A stretch of DNA of 64,000 nt from Lindgomyces ingoldianus. Lineage: Eukaryota; Ascomycota; Dothideomycetes; Pleosporales; Lindgomycetaceae. The stretch is taken from the NCBI RefSeq assembly GCF_010093535.1, contig NW_022985171.1, forward strand, positions 1,022,516-1,086,515, read 5' to 3'. Under the pieces are notes generated by a model that saw nothing but the letters and a program-made list of their open reading frames with translations, searched no databases and was not told the origin of the DNA. The position numbers and the translations under genes were made by a program. Of this stretch, positions 55,768 to 64,000 are shown piece after piece (within the stretch, counting starts at the first letter, position 1; every line of letters begins with the position of its first letter).

Positions 55768-56636
55768 ATGGCCCATCCAAATGCCGCAGTGCAGATTACA
55801 ACCGCCTCTGGCGTCAGTAAGCGACTCTCTTCCCCCTCACATCCCTTTCTCATCTCTAGACTAACACTCCTCCAGAATATGAACCCCGAACAACCACAGT
55901 CCTAGCATCCGCGTTCTCCGCCGACCCCGTCATGGCCTATTTCCTAAACAGCATTCCCCGCGGTCCCGCCAGAAGCGCTGCACTACACAAACTCTTCCAT
56001 TGCATGTTCAGCGCCGCTACGCTCAAAGACGCTATTTTCTATGAATCTTCCTACCCAAATCTGACTCCCGCAAATCAGGCTAGTCCTAATACGGAGCTAG
56101 TCCAAGAACCCGGATTTCAATCCGCAGCAGTGATAATGCTACCGGGGCAAAAAGTCGACGATCTCAACCTTTTGGCCTGGCTCTCGTTAATCAAGGCAGG
56201 GATTTTGGGATTAATTTGGACGGCTGGCTTGACACGGTTCCGGCGGGTATTGTTTGAGTATCCCGCCTTAGCTGATGGTGTCAAGAAAACCACGTTCAAT
56301 AAGCACGAAAAGTGGTACTACATCCTCATGATTGGCACCGAGGAATCGCACCGTGGAAAAGGACTCTGTCCGGCGTTAATCAGGGACCTGCAGAAGAAGG
56401 CGAGTGGGGAGGGATTGCCAATTTGGTTGGAGGCTACGAGTGCCGGTTCGAGGGATGTTTATAAGAAAGTAGGGTTTCAGCTTGTTGAGGAGGGAGGGCC
56501 ATTTATATTAGGAAAGGGTGTGGCGGATGCGGCGGGAGAGGTTGCAACGGGGGAGAGTGCAGTGGGTGTGGAGATTTGGGCAATGGTTTGGTATCCTGAA
56601 GGGTATGTGAAGCCGGGAAACGGGAGGACAGAATGA
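55768..56636 (+). CDS. GNAT family acetyltransferase (fungal type)
   Basis: Two exons: 55768-55816 and 55876-56636, with a 59 bp intron (GTAAGC donor, CTAAC branch, CTCCAG acceptor), giving 269 residues. The ATG at 55768 gives MAHPNAAVQITTASGVKYEP. The C-terminal half has the acetyl-CoA loop ESHRGKGLCPALI at about 174-186 and the following LPIWLEATSAGSRDVYKKVGFQLVEE block (motif B), which define the GNAT fold. The N-terminal half (LASAFSADPVMAYFLNSIPRG) matches a common fungal subgroup of unknown substrate. No signal peptide is seen, so it is probably cytosolic. The likely reaction is acetyl transfer from acetyl-CoA to a small amine, possibly for detoxification; this is inference. It is unrelated at close range to the GNAT at 8574. 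Confidence 0.85.
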
Positions 56637-57103
56637 GGTGTTGAGCACCATTGCTCCTCAGCGGAATTATAATACGTGACCAACTGTATTTCAACTTTAT
56701 TTCAGCTTTATTAATTGGAAATGCGTTAAATTATAGCGTTGGGTTGCGAAATAAGCGCGCATTGGCTGCAAAGCCATTAGTTGTCAGTGTACAGTTCCGC
56801 AGATCTGAATGATTTCAGCGTGTATTTCAACAGTCTGTTCCACTCTTCCTCGACCTGGAACTAATACCTTTCGCAATCCAACAAGCGCCGCCAACCTTGC
56901 ATCCAGGCTTCAAAATGCCAGATTCACCTTGCGAATTCGAGAAGTCTGCACTGACAACGAACATACCCTCAAATTTATATTTTATGTGAGTATATGAAAT
57001 ATATACATCAAAGGCTGCCCTGATTCACGAATCCAGAGTCTCCGCGCACATCCCCTCGCTCAATTTCCCTGTGCCAACCCCAATCCCAACTTCGATTCAA
57101 ATT
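56637..57103. other. Convergent 3' region
   Basis: About 470 bp between the stop codons of the GNAT gene and the small secreted protein gene. Nothing further is seen. Confidence 0.5.
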
Positions 57104-57663
57104 CTAGCCATCAAACTGTACACTCTGACTCGCCTGGCCCGCAGCCTTCTTGTCCAAAGCAATGTTGTTATTCAACTTCGTCTGCTCCTCAGCAATCTTT
57201 GCCGCGTTGTCCTCACCCTGCGCCTGACTGATCTGCAAATCCAAGACCTCAAGTTGCAATTTCAGCACCTTATTCTTGATCTTTCCATTCTGGAGCGCAG
57301 TCGCGTCGGCGCCTGAGGCGGCGTCGATGGCGGGGTTGAAAGCATCGGTTTCGGCAGACTCGGCCACTTTGCGTGCGTCCGAGATAATCTGTTGATCAGC
57401 CGGGTCGACATTTGCGAGGTCCGAGGTATCGATCTGTGGAATTGTTAGGAGGAACATATAAAATGAAATAGTATATTAGGCCGTAAGGGACGTACAGGGA
57501 ACTTAGCGTTCACTTCCGCGAGCGCATTTCCAGCCACACCATCGGAGACTTGGAAGTCGGCGTAGGATTGTTTCGTCAAGACACCTCGCTTGGCGTTTGC
57601 TACGGGAGCAGCGAGAGAGGTAGCAGCGAGGCCGAAAAGGAAGATTGAGCTTGAGAAACGCAT
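57104..57663 (-). CDS. Small secreted protein, cysteine-free, helical
   Basis: Two exons on the minus strand: 57496-57663 and 57104-57433 (62 bp intron, GTACGT donor, CCACAG acceptor), giving 165 residues. A signal peptide (MRFSSSIFLFGLAATSLA) is followed by a dibasic KR at 25-26, a possible Kex2 site. The mature part has SYADFQVSDGVAGNALAEVNAKFP, IDTSDLANVDPADQQIISDARKVAE and a long helix KIKNKVLKLQLEVLDLQISQAQG. No cysteine is present. I recall similar small secreted proteins across ascomycetes (insect- and plant-associated as well as saprotrophic), without a known function. The layout suggests an extracellular helical protein, not a disulfide-rich effector. The ATG at 57663 is chosen because it starts the signal peptide. 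Confidence 0.85.
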
Positions 57664-59718
57664 TGTGGGAAGTTGTTTTTGGGTCGTATAAAAGGATGAA
57701 GTATAAACCACCTGGGCTAGGTATAGCACAATAGCTTAAGCGTTAAGTGAAGGTATAATGCAAACACACAGAGAACGAATGGCAGCCCAGCTGTAGCCAA
57801 AGAAAGAATCAAAACAATCAAGACAGGAGCGAACCCTAAGGAATGAAACTGCAGTTCAGTTGATGAAGATGAGATAAAAAAATGGAAGTTATCTACAACG
57901 CTCTCTGCCTTGCTTTTGTACTCTTCTTGCCTCCCTCTCCTGGACCTTCACGCCTCTGCCGCCTTACCAAAGCTTCGAGCTGTCAAAACCTCGTGATACC
58001 TCCTTGGCGCCCGTAGCTTGTATCGACAGCCTCAGGATGTTGCGTGAATGGTTTGAGCTTTGACCATCGCTTAGCCTATCACAGCTAGCCACATCGCTAC
58101 ACTTCAACCTCACACAGTAACCTCCGCACTCCTTCAACCTCCACTACCGACAAAGTAAGAAACAGACAGGCATAATGACGCAGCCCCCGGTCCCGAAAAC
58201 TTGGAGTGGTTAACCGTTTGCGGGAACTTTGTTAAGCATAAAAATCCACTAACCAATCGTGTACCTCTTCTATCTCCCACTTCGTCTATTCATCCCGGAA
58301 CTGTGTCTAGTTTTGCGTGCCGTTGTCCGGGAACCGTAACCTAGGTGCGAAAACCATTCCTTTCGGACTAGTCTCGCAACCGCCTGGATGAGGCACGGGT
58401 TTCTGTCTTGTGCGCGAGGCGCCGAGAGTTGAGACAATATCCGTTCGACAAGCAACGCTGGTCGCGCGAGTAGGAAGGATCGAATGAGCACCACGATATT
58501 TTCCACCAACGGGGGAAAGAAGTAAGGGGATGGCTGTCAGAATGTGGATTCCCTGGAGAAATGGTTCCCTTATTTCCCTCTTCCTGTCATTTCCCTGCCT
58601 CTTGTTGCAAGTTACAACGCGCTGGTTTCTTCGAATTCTCCGAGGACGGTCTGAGGATGAGCGTGATTGGGTTGTTTGTTGTTCGCTTTCGTATTCACGA
58701 CTATCCTGTAGGTTTAGGTAAACGCATAGATATATCGGCATGAATGTTATGCGATGCACAGCTCGGCACATCAAAGTGCAGCGCAATGCAGCGCGTACGA
58801 GCACACAGATTTTCGATACGTTACCCGCCAACTCAAAATCCATTCCTACTCCTCCTGAGATGTCCGTAGGGTTTTTCTTTAGTACTTTCAGTCTACATCT
58901 CTAGTTGTAGACTCGCGTTCCTATCTTCTCTTCTCTCTCCTTCTAAATAAGACAACGGGAAACCACAAGTTTTTGAAGGACCTCTCAAATTGGTTGGAAT
59001 GTAGTGACGATTCCCATCTCCTGTGTTAACTGTTCTCCAACATGCCCTGCAAATGTTGACCTCATATCGATCATAAACTGTTATCTCGAGAATCATAGAC
59101 ACCAATAAAGAAACAGACATCGACGTTCTTCTCCGCGTAGATATTTTTTCGTGGAAGAGGTGTTATCAGAGGTTCGCAGGTGGTATCGTCCTGAACTAGA
59201 CCTTAAACCAACAATTTCCGTCAACGCAAGTGGTCAATATCTTCAGAAGACGTCAGCCAAGAGGTAACACTCAACATCGAGCAAAATCACTTAAAGGTTG
59301 ACAGCGAAAGCAAAGGAGCAAGTAGAGAGCGATATTTCGGCGTGCAAAAAGATGAGCTGGGCAGGAATGCTCAGAATGCATCTCGATATTACCAGAAGAA
59401 GCACCTATTAATAGGAGAACTATGAAGAGCTTGATCTGCACATGCCTACGATCCTTTAGATTGTCTTTGCAGACCTAGACAACCCTTGCATGGGCGGCAT
59501 AAACCCTACTATGGAGTAGACTTGTCGCTAGGGAAATTCTTCTACATATGACTTTCCACTTGCGCCTAGGCGCATGATTTTCAGGGTTCACCTGCCTTCA
59601 TTCAACAATGTGGACAGCAAGACCAGCAATGATCACCCATTCAAACTACACGACCTGACCGAAAACCCTCTCTCTAAGTGATATAATCTAAGCCCTCTGC
59701 CTCTCACGCTCCTCATTT
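57664..59718. other. Intergenic region, no supported gene
   Basis: About 2 kb. A 178-codon minus-strand frame at 58307-58843 has no recognisable domain or splice partners, and frames on the other strand overlap it. No repeat ends are seen. Confidence 0.45.
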
Positions 59719-60200
59719 TCCTAGAACTCCACCCTAGAGCCGGGCTCACTAGAAAGCTCACACTTCACAGCTACGTTCTCCTCTTCGACAACCACCCAGA
59801 TCAAAAGGCCATTATGCGTGCAATGCGGGCGCACACTAGAGGGTTCTGGAGTAGAAGACCTAGAATCACGTGCCCTATTGATAGCAATCCCTGCGCCGAT
59901 GCCGAGTAAAATCAACACTGGAATGCCAAGATCAAGACTGGGACCTAATGCGGGTGCTCAATTTTTCGCTTTCCTTATTACTAGAGTAGAGGTAGATTTT
60001 GTTAGCGTCGAGCTCGGCAATACTCTATATTCTGCAGTACTAAGATGTAGTGTAAATAGGCAGAGCATAGAAGATATTGTGGAACCGGTACTGTCTGGAA
60101 TATTTGTGTTCACGTCAATTGGAGGCGAAATGGTCGCAATTGGGGATGCTGCCACTGGTGTTTTCCCCGAACAGAGAGAGAGTATTTCAGAATTGGTGAG
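59719..60200 (-). pseudogene. Probable relic of a single-pass membrane protein gene
   Basis: One minus-strand frame stays coding-like for about 160 codons but is cut by a TGA at 59955-59957. Upstream of the stop it reads as a Ser/Thr-rich segment (ASPIATISPPIDV, STLTKSTSTLV). Downstream it reads as a short hydrophobic Gly-rich stretch (LGIPVLILLGIGAGIAI) followed by RARDSRSSTPEP and a polar tail ending at TAG. That layout (S/T-rich ectodomain, one membrane helix, short basic cytosolic tail) is common in fungal wall-sensor or mid2-like proteins. I find no start codon exon or splice site that bypasses the TGA, so a decayed gene is likelier than a working one. A CGA-to-TGA change, as in RIP, would explain the stop. 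Confidence 0.35.
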
Positions 60201-61200
60201 GCCGAAAAGCTAGGTGAGATCTTCTAATAAAGGCAACTAAATCCCGATTGTAACTCTTTTTTTACTGGCTACAGTGGGAGATATGTGATTGAATCGAGGC
60301 AGGCAGGTGGTGTAGGAGAGTGCGGCAGGTAGGATAAGAAAGTGACACTTGGAGTAGATAGCGGGGCTAGTGGCGGCATAATCATCATGAAGGCCTTGTT
60401 AGCTTATTTGAACGAAATTAGTGTCCGTCTAGATGACCTCTTTGAAACATGGTGCTTGTCCAGTATAAAGTGAACATTTAGTGAAAAATCGACGGTACAG
60501 CTATTAGATGAGAGATTCATAAAGAGGCCATTAGAGGCTGAGCTGAAAACAGCACAGAGTATCGTAGAAAGAAAAGGAAATATCATTGCGGCTCATATTT
60601 TATCAATGGAATGATTGGTTGGACAAGTCTTGCGTAGGACACAGGTAACAGCAAAGAGGATTAAAAGGAGTCGAAGAGTGGTTAAGCTTGGGTAGGTGAA
60701 AACCATCCCTATTTATTACCGTAGAGACCAAAAAGGATCCCATCCCAAACATAGACTAGATCGCCAGGTTTAGAGGGTGTGCAACCTCCCCTGCGAGGGA
60801 GAACGACTTCTCCGAAAGGTATCGCCAAAGCTTTCCTCCCCCTGTTTGTTCTCTATAAGCCACACATCCATTCTGATCCTGACTGAGCGGGACACGAATC
60901 TCCGAAACTAGAAGCACCACCCCACAAGCAGCAACAGTGTAGATGCTATTAAGTCAGAGCTTACCAAAGGTAAAGAGCAAATAATATAACCATGTCAAGG
61001 CAATCTAAATAAATATTTCAGATGTTCTGCCCTCTCTGTCAAGCATTACATTCAAGCCTACCTTTGCTTTTGACTCTTCTACGTCATATTCGTCAGCACC
61101 TGATGTCAAGATCAACATTCACTACACCAAAACGACCTAAAAATCTAACGTGGCCCTAATCCAATTGACACCTAATCATAACCTCATTACCGATCTATTC
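60201..61200. other. Intergenic region, no supported gene
   Basis: About 1 kb downstream of the potassium channel gene, probably including its 3' UTR and possibly decayed sequence of the relic at 59.7-60.2 kb. No open frame is recognisable. Confidence 0.45.
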
Positions 61201-63961
61201 CTAATCGGGACCCTTCCCATTTGCTCCAGAAACCAGCACTTGGTTCTGTGCATCCTTTCTCTCTTCCCGAATCTCATCTGTTTCCTCTATACCAGACCCT
61301 CTAGCCTCTTGCATACCTATATCTTTCTCTTTCTCTTTGTCTTCATCTTTATCTTTCTCTGTGCCATCTTCACTCTTTTCTTTCAAAGGATCAAGTCTGA
61401 ATAGCGCTTTCTCCTTCTCCTTCTTCTTTTTCTCCGCCTCCTTTCGTTTCTCCAATCTCACAAGACTCTCACAAAGGCTCTGAAGCAACCATCCGCTCTC
61501 ACCGAGCCCACTTAATAACGGACTATCATCGCCAATCCAATCCCACTCAACAAGGCCTTCCTCTTCCTCTTCTTGCAGTACACCTTCGCCCCGCTCACCT
61601 GCAGTGCTCTTCGTAAACCGTATTAAACGTGTAAATTCGACCCACTCCTCATAGGTATATTTCTTCGTTTTCGGAAGCCGGAGATCGGCTGCCACACGAC
61701 GAATACTCAACGCCAGACGTCGTGAAAGCGAAAACGACGTTGGAACATGACCTGCAGCATCTTGTTCCGCTTCTACCGCGAGAGACGGGATCGTCGGGTT
61801 TGTAGTAGCACGCAAGTCTTCCTCTTCTTCGGCGTCGATTTCCTCACCGTTCTCAGGATTGCCTTCCGAAGGATCCATAGTGGCGAATCCCTTCTTTAGT
61901 CTCTTCTTCGCAGCTCGGCTGGCGAGTCTTGTTTGGATCCAGTTCAGAAGCCAGGGGTGTTTGTCCAGAAAGGATCTCCAGATCCCTTCTTTCGGTAACA
62001 CAGTGAAATCGGCGAGCTGGCTGGACCAATTCTTGAATTTCTCAACAACAGTGTCGCCCATGTCTGATACTAGAATTGTCATGGTTGGCACTGCAATGAG
62101 GCTCCATGCCACAAAAAAACATCTCCCAGCGTTGGATTTCGGGGATAGATCGCCATAGCCGATAGTGAGAAGTGAGACGTAGCAGAAGTAAAGCGCTTGG
62201 AAGTATGTCATGCCTTGAGCATGTTTCTCGGCTTCCCAGAAGACGATTGCCCCTACACACCAGAGAATACCGAAGGCAAAGATAGAGAAAGTTAGCGCGT
62301 ACCATTTCTTGAATTTCGAGGTTGAGCGTTGGATGCTTCGCATTGCTTCAAACCGGTCCTTTTCTTCGCGCATAAGGATGAGCCGGGGTTTGCGAATGAG
62401 ACGGTTCTGGACCGGTGTAATAGATGTTACGCGGCGGGCTGTACTACTCATAACTGTTCTGTATGCCCTTCCCCCTAACGGAGCGCTGATGTCCCCAGCA
62501 TGAAGATTTCGCCTACGAACGAGATGGTGAACTTCGTGCTCGCGCTGTCGGAGGTCAAACGAGTTAGTGACTGTACGGGAGATCGTTCGTTCTCGAGCAC
62601 GCTTGAGATGTTTGTGAACAATATTTTCTTCTCCCAGCTGCCGCATGAATTTATAGATGGAGGAGATGACAAGACCGAGCATAATGATACCGCCAACGGA
62701 ATATGGGAACACAAGACCGCGACCGATATTGTTTGTAGGGTAGAGGTCACCAAATCCAACAGTCAGGATAGTTACATCGCAGAAGTATAGCTTGGTAACG
62801 TTAGCTATCGCTGCTTTAAGGGGTGTGCAAAAAGGCTAGAGGGGTGGAAGCTTACGGCATCCGCGAAGTCCCACCCTGACTCCCCATCATCTGTTTCTAT
62901 GCGTGCGAAGATGGCGGCCCCTCCTGCTAGCCAAATAAAGAATAGCATTGTTTGCAAGATCAAGGTACGTTGAGCGTCGGTGAGATTGAAAGTGTCAGGG
63001 TAATGGGCTAAGAAGTACCCAAGCATATTGATCATGAGAATCATAGAGCAAACAAGGTACAACGCTGCGGCAGCGATGGCGTACCAAAAGCCTTGGGTGT
63101 AGGTCTCATAGGGGCGGACTGGTGGTGCGTAAATATGCATGCAGGCAGTTATTGCCATGAGCTTGTTCTAAGTTAGAGTGGTTCAGATAGTGGAGAAGTG
63201 AAAATATGAGGTAGAAGTAGTGACAAGAGTATGAGTAGGTTAAAACTTACAAATCCGGTGGACAGATACCAAAAGATGATTGTGACCGGAAGAGCAATAA
63301 TGTAGCGAATTCGCTGAGTAAAGTTTAAGAGGAGGAAGAGGTTACCCAAGAATCCGAATATTAGAGAGGCAACGTTCAGCCAGTAGCACCTGCTTAACGT
63401 CAGATGTGGGAAAAAGAGGTTGAAGCTTCCGCAATCCTCACCATAGGGGATCTCGAAATGGAACTCCTTGGAAATCAGGGACGAATTTATCGTCGATGAA
63501 CACATTCTCTCTCCAGAAGGTAACCAGAGCTGCAATAGAAAGGACATTTGCAAGGGGACCAAGGCTTGCTGCTAAAAGACTTGTCACATGTAAGTCACTT
63601 CCCTTGATGGCGAGGTATGAAGGTATTGTGGACTTACGGAATGGCCGTAGACGCAAACCACCAGTCACTAGTCAAAGATCCAACATCAGTGCAGTTCAGG
63701 AGAAGGCATAGGACCCAGCTAATTGTGCAGACAAGCAGTAGTCGAGTTGATAGTCAGGGTATCGTACCTCTTTTCATTTTCGTCAAAGTTCACCTTGCGT
63801 TTCCATCTGCTGTTCTTCCAATTTTGTCGAGCTTCCGACATTTCGATGTTCGCGCTCTCGTCATATTGAATGTTCTGACTGAAACCGCTTTCTTCAGGGG
63901 TTTGCAGCTTCTCTGGATTCCCTGATGGAACGTCTGTGGGGGTTGCTGTAGTTGATGACAT
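61201..63961 (-). CDS. TOK1: TOK-type outward-rectifier two-pore potassium channel
   Basis: Six exons on the minus strand: 63768-63961, 63638-63667, 63442-63579, 63251-63389, 62856-63167 and 61201-62790, giving 800 residues. Exon 2 could instead start at 63718 (acceptor ATTAG), adding 17 residues in frame. The fungal TOK layout is complete: about six N-terminal membrane segments (DWWFASTAIPLLAASLGPLANV, CYWLNVASLIFGFLGNLFLLLNF and others), pore 1 with filter TVGFGD at about 281-286, and pore 2 with TIGYGD near 480. A large charged cytosolic tail (Glu- and Lys-rich, with KKRLKKGF and acid runs) ends the protein. TOK channels let K+ out of the cell on depolarisation and help set membrane potential. 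Plasma-membrane location is expected. The ATG at 63961 is 39 bp from the window edge. Confidence 0.92.
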
Positions 63962-64000
63962 GGTTGCGCCACGGAGATGCTATTGTTATCGAGATACAGC

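Noticed and set aside
58307..58843. 178-codon minus-strand frame
   Set aside because: No domain, overlapping frames on the other strand, no splice signals that extend it.

Overview
The window reads as nuclear DNA of a filamentous ascomycete (Pezizomycotina). Genes carry many 47-60 bp introns with GTAAGT/GTACGT-like donors, CTAAC branch points and YAG acceptors. Gene content (medA, CSF1, SSE1, FTA1, TOK1, GH115, CBM18) is typical of the group. Leotiomycetes (Helotiales-like) is my best guess from gene style, but this is inference only. I resolved exon structures by hand from open frames, splice signals and remembered family consensus. No cDNA was available.

Layout. 1-481: 5' part of a His-rich gene leaving the left edge. 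2.3-6.3 kb: a DenD-like SDR oxidoreductase and an eight-exon TRI12-type MFS efflux pump. 7.6-8.0 kb: a weak, apparently broken small secreted protein locus. 8.6-12.5 kb: a GNAT acetyltransferase and an LSH/Irc5/MUS-30 SNF2 remodeller. 14.0-19.2 kb: two secreted carbohydrate-active proteins, a triple-CBM18 chitin-binding protein and a GH115 alpha-glucuronidase. 20.0-24.2 kb: SSE1 (Hsp110) and FTA1 (CENP-L), transcribed divergently from a 508 bp promoter holding a five-unit heat shock element. 24.2-28.1 kb: no convincing gene. 28.1-30.4 kb: medA (medusa), with a leader intron and a uORF, followed by about 8 kb without a supported gene. 38.5-40.4 kb: a Ser/Pro-rich conserved fungal protein. 42.0-54.7 kb: a DUF300 (Hfl1-like) membrane protein and the giant lipid-transfer protein CSF1, divergent from a 453 bp promoter. 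55.8-57.7 kb: a second GNAT and a small cysteine-free secreted protein. 59.7-60.2 kb: a probable membrane-protein relic. 61.2-64.0 kb: a TOK-type two-pore potassium channel.

Biology. The window mixes housekeeping genes (chromatin remodelling, kinetochore, chaperone, lipid transfer, vacuolar membrane, K+ channel) with accessory secreted proteins that suit a fungus meeting plant cell walls (xylan side-chain removal, chitin binding or shielding). I found no transposon, CRISPR, tRNA or rRNA, and no clear biosynthetic cluster.

The best leads are regulatory. They are a TTC(N7) x5 step-type heat shock element upstream of SSE1; stop-free introns of length 3n in both SSE1 and medA, whose retention would insert peptide (in SSE1 a KRQKR basic motif); a uORF plus an ATG-less open frame ahead of medA; and an 18 bp microexon in the DUF300 gene.
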